The notes under the pieces: generated by a model
Database searches by the model: none
The model's input: the letters and a program-made list of their open reading frames with translations, nothing else
What the model was told of the DNA's origin: nothing
Shown here: one piece after another, positions 55,450-63,625 of the stretch
Position numbering within the stretch: the first letter of the stretch is position 1
Layout: every line of letters begins with the position of its first letter
Assembly: GCF_029626155.1 (NCBI RefSeq)
Contig: NZ_JARUBL010000001.1
Coordinates: 3,700,501-3,764,500 of the forward strand
Length of the DNA stretch: 64,000 bases
Origin: Solwaraspora sp. WMMD1047
Lineage (GTDB): Bacteria > Actinomycetota > Actinomycetes > Mycobacteriales > Micromonosporaceae
Direction of reading: 5' to 3'
Made by a program: the position numbers and the translations under genes

Positions 55450-55613
55450 GTACGACCGCAGGACCACGCCCCGGCTGCGGGTTGGTTGGCGTAGGCGCCC
55501 GGTCGTGCATCCCCCTTATCAAGTCGTGCTCTGCCTTCCTGGAGCGCGCCGGCACATCTTCGCGTCCCCGCGCGTCGGTGTGCTGCACCCCCGATCGGAA
55601 GGACTGATCTTTG
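55450..55613 (+). ncRNA. Cassette 7 structured 5' leader
   Basis: S1 is 55450-55458 with 55500-55508. H2 is 55525-55531 with 55542-55548. CCTTCC is 55534-55539 and Shine-Dalgarno is 55597-55602. The hairpin before the Shine-Dalgarno has changed from GGGT/ACCC to GGTG/CACC, still paired. Confidence 0.65.
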
Positions 55614-56222
55614 ATGAACACGAACGTCTTCGAGAACAGCAAGCTCCGCAAGGCTGCTCTTGGTATCGCTGGTCTGGCGTTCGTCGGCGGCGTGACCGCC
55701 GGCCCCGCCGTGACTGCCGCGCTGGATGAGGGTGCCCGGTCGATGGCGCCGACGGCTGCAGTGGCCGCTGACAAGCCGGACACGGCGAAGCTGATCCCCA
55801 ACGGCACCCAGGGTGCCCAGCAGTCTGTCGACTGGAACGACGAGCAGGTCGGTAACGCGAAGGCCATCATCAAGGCCACCAAGGCCAACGGCATGGACGA
55901 GCGAGCCGCCGTGATCGCGGTCGCTACCGCAATGCAGGAGTCCACCCTGAACAACTTCGGTCACCTGGGTGACCGCAACGACCACGACTCACAGGGCCTG
56001 TTCCAGCAGCGCCCGAGTTCGGGCTGGGGCTCGGTCGAGCAGATCACCGACCCCGAGTACGCCACGACCGCGTTCCTGAAGGCGCTGAAGCAGGTTGACG
56101 GTTGGGAAGAGCTGCCGCTGACCGCTGCCGCCCAGACGGTGCAGGTGTCGGCGTTCCCGGACCACTACGCCAAGTGGGAGCAGGCGGCTGCCGACCTGGT
56201 CGCCGAACACTGGAACAGCTGA
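55614..56222 (+). CDS. Secreted lysozyme-like protein, paralog 7
   Basis: This 202-aa copy reads MNTNVFENSKLRKAALGIAG at the start and AIIKATKANG where other copies have AIIEATKANG. The domain is otherwise the family consensus. Last cassette in the window. Confidence 0.85.
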   Translation: MNTNVFENSKLRKAALGIAGLAFVGGVTAGPAVTAALDEGARSMAPTAAVAADKPDTAKLIPNGTQGAQQSVDWNDEQVGNAKAIIKATKANGMDERAAVIAVATAMQESTLNNFGHLGDRNDHDSQGLFQQRPSSGWGSVEQITDPEYATTAFLKALKQVDGWEELPLTAAAQTVQVSAFPDHYAKWEQAAADLVAEHWNS

Positions 56223-56241
56223 CCACCGATACACACCGAAC

Positions 56242-56274
56242 GGGCCGGGTTCCCACACCACGGGGACCCGGCCC
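56242..56274 (+). terminator. Terminator of cassette 7
   Basis: GGGCCGGGTTCCC pairs with GGGGACCCGGCCC (one T-G pair); it also separates the cassette from the convergent protease gene. Confidence 0.8.
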
Positions 56275-56335
56275 ATCGCTGTCTTCGCCGAGGCGAGGCG
56301 GAACCCGGCCACCGGCCGCCACGAGGATCGCGGAA

Positions 56336-57271
56336 TCAGGGGGAGGTCACCAGGGTCAGGCCCAGGGCGGTGAGTGGGGCGTTGACCGGCTGGAAGTAGG
56401 TGACCCCGCCGGAGGTGCAGTTGCCCGAACCGCCGGAGGTCATGCCCTGTGCCTGGTTGCCGGAGATGAACGGCCCGCCCGAGTCGCCCGGCTCGGCGCA
56501 GACGCTGGTGCGGGTCAGGCCGTAGATCACGCCCTCGGGGTAAACGACGGTGACGTTGCGGGCCTGGATGACGCCGCACCGCCAGCCGGTGGTGTTGCCG
56601 TAGCGGCAGACCGAGGCACCGACCGGGGCGGCGACCGAGCCGCGCACCGGCACGTAGCTGCCGGCCGGCCCGCGGATCTGGCCGACCGGACGCCAGCCCG
56701 GGTCGAGCCGGACGTGCGCCCAGTCGGCCGTTGCCGCCGAGACCGCGGCGAAGACGCCCATCCGCTGACCGGCCAGGCTGTAGACGACCGTGCCGACCCG
56801 GCCGCAGTGCCGGTTGGTGACGAACCCGCCGACGACGCTGAACCCCACCGTGCACCGGAAGCCCGGGGACGGGCTGGTGGTGAACGGGTCGCCGCCGCGG
56901 ACGTCGGCGTACGCGACCGGACGCTCGGCGGAGACCTCCACCCGGACCGCGCCGGCGGGTGCGCCGGCCCGGACCGCGAACGCGCGGGCGGCGGCCTCGG
57001 CGCCGGGCAGGGCGGTCAGCACGACCCGGTCGGTGCCGGGGTCGGCGTACCAGCTGGTGACCCCGGCCGGGGCGGATCGCGCGGCGCGGTCGAGCCGGTC
57101 GGCGCTCGCGGCGAGCGCGCGTTCGCCGTACCCGATGCTGGCCGGCGGCTCTCCGGCGGCGGCCGTGGTGGGCGTGGCCACCAGCCCGGAGGTGGCGAGC
57201 AGCCCGACGACGGCGAGTAGTCGGACGGCGGCGGAGGACAGGGCGACTGCGGCGGGTCGGCGCGTCATCAC
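56336..57271 (-). CDS. Streptogrisin/alpha-lytic-type secreted serine protease
   Basis: This 311-aa preproprotein has a signal peptide (LLAVVGLLATSGLVATPTTA) and a short pro-region to about 125. The chymotrypsin-fold protease has His in TNRHCG, Asp in ADWAHVRLD and Ser in CAEPGDSGGPF, with paired cysteines (FRCTVGF...RHCG; SVCRYG...WRCG). It probably digests extracellular protein. Confidence 0.93.
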   Translation of the reverse strand: MMTRRPAAVALSSAAVRLLAVVGLLATSGLVATPTTAAAGEPPASIGYGERALAASADRLDRAARSAPAGVTSWYADPGTDRVVLTALPGAEAAARAFAVRAGAPAGAVRVEVSAERPVAYADVRGGDPFTTSPSPGFRCTVGFSVVGGFVTNRHCGRVGTVVYSLAGQRMGVFAAVSAATADWAHVRLDPGWRPVGQIRGPAGSYVPVRGSVAAPVGASVCRYGNTTGWRCGVIQARNVTVVYPEGVIYGLTRTSVCAEPGDSGGPFISGNQAQGMTSGGSGNCTSGGVTYFQPVNAPLTALGLTLVTSP

Positions 57272-57548
57272 CTCACGGTAGTCGAGCGGTATCGATGCGG
57301 ATACATACAGCTTCCGTCATACCGCGACGCCAGGACCCGCCGGAGAACACGGTTGTGTATCGCTTGTGTGAAACTCCGTGAACAAAGTGCGTCGCCGGCC
57401 ATCCGCCGTTCGGTTGGGTGGCCAGCTCTAGATGGTTGCAACCCGGTGAACAACGCCCCGGCTCTTGTTCACAGAAGTTTGCCCTGATAGAACACGGAGA
57501 GCGGGCCGCAGCTCCGGTCCACCCCCTCGTGCAAGCGGAGGACATCTG
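57272..57548. other. Divergent intergenic region (protease / dipeptide importer)
   Basis: These 277 nt contain no convincing ORF. They hold the upstream regions of both genes; the importer has GGAGG before its ATG. No consensus promoter pair stands out. Confidence 0.5.
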
Positions 57549-59207
57549 ATGGCTGGCACATCTCGTCGCGGTGGCTCCGGATCACCCGCGCTCTCCCGCC
57601 GTTCACTGCTGCAGCTCTCCGGCGGCGTGGCCCTGCTGGTCGCCACCGGCGGCTGCGCGGCCGGCTCGCGCACCGAGGGCGACGACGACACCCCCGGCGG
57701 CGCCACCGCCGACACCCTGCGGATCGCCGTCTCCAGCTACCTGTCGAGCTGGGACCAGGACTTCGTCGGGTTCGACCTGACCGCGCTGATGCTCTACAAG
57801 AACGTCTTCCCCTACATGATCGACTACGCGGTCACCGAGGTCGACGGCAGCAAGATCCTCGACACCGAGAACATCATCCCGACCTTCGCCGAGTCGTTCG
57901 AGCCGAGCCCGGACCAGAAGACCTGGACCCTCAAGCTGCGCCAGGGCGTGAAGTTCGGCAGCGGCAACGAGATGACCGCCGCCGACGTGAAGTGGTCCAA
58001 GGACCGCGCGTTCGCCGCGCAGGCCAACGTCGCCGGCATCTACCGCACCATCGGCCTGACCGAACCCGACCAGGTCCGGGTCGTCGACGACTACACCGTC
58101 GAGTTCACCCAGGCGTTCCCGAGCGCGCTGACCCGCCAGATCCAGGCCATCTCGCTCTACGTCTTCGACTCGGTCGAGGCCAAGAAGCACGTCACCGCCG
58201 ACGACCCGTGGGCCGCGCAGTGGTACGCCAAGAACCCGCCCACCGGCGGCTACTTCAACGTCAGCCAGGCCACCCAGGGCCAGGAGATCGTGCTGGCCGC
58301 CAACTCCGGCTACCCTGGCCCGGACGGGGCGAAGACCCCGACCATCCGGATCAGCGTCGTCCCGGACGCCTCCAACCAGCGCCTGCAACTCCAGGCCGGC
58401 GACATCGACGTGGCGCTGGGCATCGGCCAGCGCGACATCGCCGACCTCAAGCAGGCCGACGGCATCAAGGTCATCTCGGCGGCCAGCAACGAGCAGGTCG
58501 CCATCCAGATGTCCGTGACCACCGCACCCTTCGACGACGTCAACGTCCGCAAGGCCCTGGCGTACGCGGTGCCCTACGAGCAGATCATCAACAACGTGTA
58601 CGGCGGCGACGCCCGACCCACCAAGAGCATCGTGCCGCTGGACATGCCCGGCTACGACGAGCGCGGCTACCCGTTCACGTACGACATCGAGCAGGCGAAG
58701 TCGGCGCTGGCCGCCTCCGGCAAGACCTCGGTCACCTCCGAGCTGGTCTTCGAGACCGACAACGACACCCAGCAGCAGCTCGCCGTGCTGGTGCAGAGTG
58801 AGGCCCGCAAGGCCGGCATCGAGCTGACCCTGACCCCGCTGGACCCGGCCACCCTGGCCGAGCGGCGCGGCGCCAAGAACATCCCGCTGCAGCTCACCGC
58901 CGGCCAGCTCTGGGTCAACGACGTCGAGTACATGCTGGCCACCAGCTTCGTGCAGGGCGCCAACCTCAACTACGCCAACTACACCAACCCGGAGATCGAG
59001 CAGATCTACGAGCGGTCCCACACCGTCGTCGACGCCACCGAACGCAACGCCCTCTGGACCCGGGTGCAGGAGATCCTCGCCACCGACGTGCCGTGGGTGA
59101 TCATCTGCCAGCCCAACTTCAACCTTCCGGTACGCGAACAGGTGGCCGGCTGGGTCCAGCCGATGGACGGGCTGGCCCGGCTGCGCTACCTCAGCGCGTC
59201 GGCCTGA
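57549..59207 (+). CDS. Peptide ABC transporter substrate-binding lipoprotein (DppA/OppA type)
   Basis: This 552-aa family-5 solute-binding protein has a Tat-like signal (LSRRSLLQLSGG) with lipobox ATGGC. The typical early motif reads FAESFEPSPDQKTWTLKLRQ, then GVKFGSGNEMTAADVKWS, and a later segment reads VRKALAYAVPYEQIINNVYG. It captures short peptides or related compounds for the importer that follows; the hydantoinase gene downstream suggests a cyclic amide or peptide-derived substrate. Confidence 0.94.
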   Translation: MAGTSRRGGSGSPALSRRSLLQLSGGVALLVATGGCAAGSRTEGDDDTPGGATADTLRIAVSSYLSSWDQDFVGFDLTALMLYKNVFPYMIDYAVTEVDGSKILDTENIIPTFAESFEPSPDQKTWTLKLRQGVKFGSGNEMTAADVKWSKDRAFAAQANVAGIYRTIGLTEPDQVRVVDDYTVEFTQAFPSALTRQIQAISLYVFDSVEAKKHVTADDPWAAQWYAKNPPTGGYFNVSQATQGQEIVLAANSGYPGPDGAKTPTIRISVVPDASNQRLQLQAGDIDVALGIGQRDIADLKQADGIKVISAASNEQVAIQMSVTTAPFDDVNVRKALAYAVPYEQIINNVYGGDARPTKSIVPLDMPGYDERGYPFTYDIEQAKSALAASGKTSVTSELVFETDNDTQQQLAVLVQSEARKAGIELTLTPLDPATLAERRGAKNIPLQLTAGQLWVNDVEYMLATSFVQGANLNYANYTNPEIEQIYERSHTVVDATERNALWTRVQEILATDVPWVIICQPNFNLPVREQVAGWVQPMDGLARLRYLSASA

Positions 59208-59214
59208 CCTGTCA

Positions 59215-60225
59215 ATGCGGATCTCCCGGTTCGTCGCGCGGCGGCTGCTCCAGCTCATCCCGGTGCTGCTCGGGGTGGTCGTCGCGACGTTCCTGCTGGT
59301 GCGGGTGCTGCCCGGCGACCCGATCCGGACCATCCTCGGCCCCAACGCCACCGAGGCCGACGCGGCGGCGGCCCGCGCCCGGTACGGCCTGGACCAGCCG
59401 CTGTGGCGGCAGTTCCTGGACTACCTGGGCGGGCTGGTCACCGGCGACTTCGGCACCTCCATCCAGAGCGGGGCGTCGGTCGGCGCCGAACTGGCGCTGC
59501 GGGTCGGCCCGACCCTGCAACTCGTCGTCATCGCCGTCGGGGTAGCGCTCGTGGTGGCGGTGACCCTCGGCGTCTGGTCGGCCCGGCGGGCCGACTCCGC
59601 CGGCGACCACGGCATCCGGATCCTCGCCCTGATCGGCAACTCGATGCCCGAGTTCTGGCTCGGGCTGGTGCTGATCCTGGTCGGCTACAGCGTGCTCGGC
59701 TGGTTCCCGGCGCCCAGCGGCCGGGTCGACCCGGACACCGACCTGACCCCGCTGACCGGCGCCGACCTGCTCGACGCGGCGCTGACCGCGAACGGGCCGG
59801 CGTTCGGCTCGGCGCTGGCGCACCTGGTGCTGCCGGTGGCGACCCTGTCGATCGTCATCGTGGCGCCGCTGCTGCGCAGCGTCCGGGCCTCCGCGCTGGA
59901 GGTGCTGCACTCCGAGCCGTACACGGCCGCCGCCGCGCACGGGCTGCCGGAGCGGGTGCTGCGCCGGGGCTACCTGATGCGGGCCACCCTGGTCCGGCTG
60001 CCGTCGCTGGCCGCCCTGGTCTTCGGCACCGCGATCGGCTCCACCGTGCTCGTCGAGTACGTCTACTCGTGGCAGGGGTTCGGGCAGTGGGCGCTGCGCG
60101 GGCTGCTCTACCGCGACTACCCGGTGGTGCAGGCGTCGGTGCTGCTGATCGCCGCCGGCTACGTGCTCGTCTTCCTGATCGCCGACGTCGTGCACGCGAT
60201 CCTCGACCCGAGAGTGAAGATCTGA
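59215..60225 (+). CDS. Peptide ABC transporter permease (DppB type)
   Basis: This 336-aa protein has the start pattern RFVARRLLQLIPVLLGVVVA, the segment VRVLPGDPIRTILG, and the EAA-like coupling loop AAAHGLPERVLRRGYLMRAT. About six helices. It is 7 nt after the binding-protein stop and ends in a TGATG overlap with the next permease. Confidence 0.94.
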   Translation: MRISRFVARRLLQLIPVLLGVVVATFLLVRVLPGDPIRTILGPNATEADAAAARARYGLDQPLWRQFLDYLGGLVTGDFGTSIQSGASVGAELALRVGPTLQLVVIAVGVALVVAVTLGVWSARRADSAGDHGIRILALIGNSMPEFWLGLVLILVGYSVLGWFPAPSGRVDPDTDLTPLTGADLLDAALTANGPAFGSALAHLVLPVATLSIVIVAPLLRSVRASALEVLHSEPYTAAAAHGLPERVLRRGYLMRATLVRLPSLAALVFGTAIGSTVLVEYVYSWQGFGQWALRGLLYRDYPVVQASVLLIAAGYVLVFLIADVVHAILDPRVKI

Positions 60226-61268
60226 TGGCCGACCTGCGCGCCACCGGCGGAGCGGGGGAGTCCGCCGGCCCGTCAGCCACCGGCCCCGGCTCTGGCGTGT
60301 CCGGTGACTCCCCGAGGGGTGGCTCCCCGAGTGGTGGTTCGTCGACCGTGGCTGGTGGTTCCCCGAGCGTGGCTGGCGGCTTCCCGGCAGTGGCTGGTGG
60401 CTCGCCGGGGGTGGCTGGTGGTTCCCCGGTCGTCGCCGGTGGGGGCGCGGCGGCCGGGCGGTTCGCCAACGTGTTGCTCGGCGTCGGCGCGACGATCCTG
60501 GCCGTGGTCGCGCTTGCCGCGATCTTCGCTCCGCTGCTGAGCCAGTGGGGGCCGCTGGAGATCGACCCGGCGGGCTCGCGTACCCCGCCGGGCGGCAGTC
60601 ACCTGCTCGGCACCGACTCCAACGGGATGGACGTCTGGAGCCGGCTGCTGCACGCCGGCCGGCTCGACCTGGGCATCGCCGTCGCCGCGGTGGCGCTCGC
60701 CGTGGTCGCCGGCACCACCCTCGGGCTGGTCGCCGGCTACCTGGGCGGCTGGCTCGACGACGTGCTGATGCGGCTGCTCGACATCTTCCAGGCGTTCCCC
60801 ACCTTCATCCTGGCGCTCGCCGTGGCCGCCCTGCTCGGCGGCGGCACGGTCAACCTGATCATCACGATCGCGCTGGTGAACGCCCCCGGCTACGCCCGGC
60901 TGGTCCGCGCCGAGGCCCGATCTGTCCGGGAACTGCCGTTCATCGACGCGGCCGTCACCTCCGGCGCCTCCACGGTCGGCGTGCTCTGGCGGCACGTGCT
61001 GCCGAACAGCCTCACCCCGGTCCGGGTGATCGCCCCGCTGAACTGCGGCTGGGCGATGCTGACGCTGGCCGGGCTCTCCTTCCTCGGCCTGGGCGTGCCG
61101 GTGCCGACCGCCGAATGGGGCGCCATGATCAGCCTCGGCAGCCCGGACGTGGTGGCGGGCCGCTGGTGGACCTCTGTGCCACCCGGCCTGGTGCTGCTGC
61201 TCTGCGTACTCGGCTTCAGCCTGCTCGGCGAGGGCCTGCAGGAACGCGCCGGGGCGGGTCGGCGATGA
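60225..61268 (+). CDS. Peptide ABC transporter permease (DppC type) with repetitive N-terminal extension
   Basis: In this 347-aa permease, the first 78 residues are cytoplasmic and consist of Gly/Ser/Pro/Val repeats (VAGGSPS-like units) before the first helix (VLLGVGATILAVVALAAIFAP). The core has HLLGTDSNGMDVWSRLLHAG, DIFQAFPTFILALAVAA and the coupling loop VTSGASTVGVLWRHVLPNSL. The low-complexity extension is unusual for DppC. Confidence 0.92.
   Translation: MADLRATGGAGESAGPSATGPGSGVSGDSPRGGSPSGGSSTVAGGSPSVAGGFPAVAGGSPGVAGGSPVVAGGGAAAGRFANVLLGVGATILAVVALAAIFAPLLSQWGPLEIDPAGSRTPPGGSHLLGTDSNGMDVWSRLLHAGRLDLGIAVAAVALAVVAGTTLGLVAGYLGGWLDDVLMRLLDIFQAFPTFILALAVAALLGGGTVNLIITIALVNAPGYARLVRAEARSVRELPFIDAAVTSGASTVGVLWRHVLPNSLTPVRVIAPLNCGWAMLTLAGLSFLGLGVPVPTAEWGAMISLGSPDVVAGRWWTSVPPGLVLLLCVLGFSLLGEGLQERAGAGRR
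60348..60443 (+). repeat. 21-bp tandem repeats in dppC-like gene
   Basis: About 4.5 imperfect units of GTGGCTGGTGGTTCCCCG plus one variable codon, encoding VAGGSPx. Prone to length variation by slippage (inference). Confidence 0.8.
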
Positions 61269-63625
61269 CCGCCGCCACCGGCCCCGCCGCCAGCGACCGC
61301 GCCGCCAGCGGACCCGGCGTGTCGGCCGGGCCGGGCCGGCCGTTGCTGGCCATCGAGGACCTCAGCGTCGTCATCGACCGACCCGGCCGGCGGGTCGCCG
61401 CGCTCAGCGGGGTGGACCTGCGGGTCGACGCCGGTGAGGTGGTCGGCCTGGTCGGTGAGAGCGGCGGCGGCAAGAGCATGGTGGCCCGGTCGATCGTCGG
61501 GCTGCTACCGGCGGGTTCGCACGCGACCGGCCGGGTGCTCTTCGCCGCCGACAGCCCGGCTCCCCACCCTGGCACCGGTGGGGAGCCGGCACGGCGGTCG
61601 GCGGCCGACGGGACAACGACGTCCCGCCGGCCGCCGACCCAGCCAATGGCGGGTGAGCCGCCGTCGGGTGAGTGGCCGTCGGGTGGACCGGCGTCGGGTG
61701 GGCAGCCGTCGCCGATGCCGGGGATGGCCGACGTGTTGCGGATGGACGCGGCTGCGCTGCGGGCGCACCGGGGACACGGTGCGGCGATCTGCTTCCAGAA
61801 TCCACGAGGGGCGCTCAGCCCGACCCGCACCGTCGGGCGGCAACTCACCGACCGGCTCATCACCCACCAGTCGATGAGCCCGCGCCGGGCCAGGGAGAGC
61901 GCCCGCGAGCTGTTCGAGGCGGTCGGCATCCGCAACCCGGGCCGGCGGCTCGACGCGTACCCGCACGAGCTCTCCGGCGGGATGGCGCAACGGGTGATGA
62001 TCTCGCTGGCCACCGGCTGCGGGCCGGGTCTGCTGATCGCCGATGAGCCGACCACCGGCCTGGACGTCACCCTGGCCCGGGAGATCCTGCGCCAGTTCCG
62101 GCACGCCGCCGACGCCGACCGGCGGGGGGTGCTGCTCATCTCGCACGACCTCGCCTCGATCGCCGAGATCTGCGACCGGGTGGTGGTGCTCTACGCCGGC
62201 ACGGTCGTGGAGAGCGGCCCGACCGCCCGGGTGCTGCGCGAGCCGGCCCACCCGTACACCCGGGCGCTGCTGGCCTCGGTGCCGGACGTCGACGGCCGGC
62301 CGGTGACCGCCACCGCCGGCGCGATGCCGCTGCTGCGCGAGCCGCCGGACGCCTGCCCCTTCGCGCCGCGCTGCCCCCACGCCACGGCCGAGTGCACGAC
62401 CGCCCGCCCACCGACCGTCCCGGCCCCGACCGCCGCCGGCACGGGCGCCGGTACCTGGACGGTCGCGTGCGTGCTCCCACAGACCGGGCCACCGGTCCCG
62501 AGCCCGACAATGCCTGGTCCGGCCGCGCCTCCTGATCTCACGGCGCTCCCTGCAACGGCCGCGGACCCCGGTACGACCCGGACCGTACTGGAGATCGACG
62601 ACGCGCACGTGGTCTACCGCAGCCGGTTCGGCCGGGGCGGGCACCGGGCGCTGCGTGGCGTCAGCCTGCGGGTGGCGGCCGGCGAGACGCTCGGCGTGGT
62701 CGGCGAGAGTGGCTGCGGCAAGAGCACGCTGGCCAGGCTCATTCTCGGCCTGGTCCCGGCCGAGCGGGGCACCGTCACCGTCGGCGGCGCCCGGATGGGT
62801 GAGCTGCGGGGCCGGGAACTGCGCCGGCTGCGCAGCCGGGCCCAGCTGGTCTTCCAGGACCCGGTCGGGTCGCTGAGCCCGCGCCGTACCGTCGCCGACG
62901 CGATCGCCGAACCGTTGCGCGCGCTCGGCGTACCGGCGGCCGAGCGGGCCGACCGGGTCGGCGCCGTGCTGGACCGGATGGAGCTGGACCGCTCGATCCT
63001 GACCCGCCGGCCGCACGAGCTCTCCGGCGGCCAGGCCCAGCGGGTCGGCATCGCCCGCGCCCTGGTCGGCGAGCCCGACCTGATCGTCTTCGACGAGCCG
63101 ACCTCGGCGTTGGACGTCACCGTGCAGGCGCAGATCCTGCGGGTGATCGGCGAGGTGGCGGCCGACCGGTCGCGCGGCTCGGTCTTCATCTCGCACGACC
63201 TGGCGACGGTACGCGGCTTCGCCGACCGGGTGGTGGTGCTCTACCTCGGCCGGATCGTCGAGGAAGGGCCGGTGGACGAGGTCTTCGCCCGGCCCCGGCA
63301 CCCGTACACCCGGGCGCTGCTGTCCAGCGCGCCGAGCCTCGGTGCCGGATTCGCCGGCCGCCGCGTTGAGCTGGTCAAGGACCTGGAGGAGGCGGACGCC
63401 GCCGCCGGGTGTCCGCTCGCGGCGCGCTGCCCGTTCGTCACCGACCGGTGCCGGACCGAGGAGCAACACCTGCGCCCGTACGACGGCAGCCGGGCCGCCT
63501 GCTGGCGGTCCCCCGAGATCCCGGCCCTGCTGGGCGAGGACCCCGACCCGGCCGGTCCGACGCCGGCCAGCCCCGAACCGGCGCCGGCCGGCGACGACAC
63601 GAAAGGTGGCATGCGTGATGCCTGA
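61265..63625 (+). CDS. Fused double ABC ATPase (DppD-DppF type)
   Basis: This 786-aa protein has two nucleotide-binding domains in one chain. The first has Walker A GESGGGKS, Q-loop ICFQNPRGALSP, signature LSGGMAQRVMI and Walker B LLIADEPTTGLD. The second, from about residue 440, has GESGCGKS, VFQDPVGSLSPRR, LSGGQAQRVGIA and LIVFDEPTSALD. Each ends in the oligopeptide-specific Cys cluster (CPFAPRCPHATAEC; CPLAARCPFVTDRC). The first domain carries an unusual insertion of about 50 Gly/Pro/Ser-rich residues between Walker A and the Q-loop. ATGA overlap with the permease. Confidence 0.94.
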   Translation: MTAATGPAASDRAASGPGVSAGPGRPLLAIEDLSVVIDRPGRRVAALSGVDLRVDAGEVVGLVGESGGGKSMVARSIVGLLPAGSHATGRVLFAADSPAPHPGTGGEPARRSAADGTTTSRRPPTQPMAGEPPSGEWPSGGPASGGQPSPMPGMADVLRMDAAALRAHRGHGAAICFQNPRGALSPTRTVGRQLTDRLITHQSMSPRRARESARELFEAVGIRNPGRRLDAYPHELSGGMAQRVMISLATGCGPGLLIADEPTTGLDVTLAREILRQFRHAADADRRGVLLISHDLASIAEICDRVVVLYAGTVVESGPTARVLREPAHPYTRALLASVPDVDGRPVTATAGAMPLLREPPDACPFAPRCPHATAECTTARPPTVPAPTAAGTGAGTWTVACVLPQTGPPVPSPTMPGPAAPPDLTALPATAADPGTTRTVLEIDDAHVVYRSRFGRGGHRALRGVSLRVAAGETLGVVGESGCGKSTLARLILGLVPAERGTVTVGGARMGELRGRELRRLRSRAQLVFQDPVGSLSPRRTVADAIAEPLRALGVPAAERADRVGAVLDRMELDRSILTRRPHELSGGQAQRVGIARALVGEPDLIVFDEPTSALDVTVQAQILRVIGEVAADRSRGSVFISHDLATVRGFADRVVVLYLGRIVEEGPVDEVFARPRHPYTRALLSSAPSLGAGFAGRRVELVKDLEEADAAAGCPLAARCPFVTDRCRTEEQHLRPYDGSRAACWRSPEIPALLGEDPDPAGPTPASPEPAPAGDDTKGGMRDA

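Noticed and set aside
26224-56222. Lysozyme-like genes as prophage endolysins
   Set aside because: No holin, tail, capsid or integrase genes are near; all members have signal peptides and are scattered singly among housekeeping-type genes.
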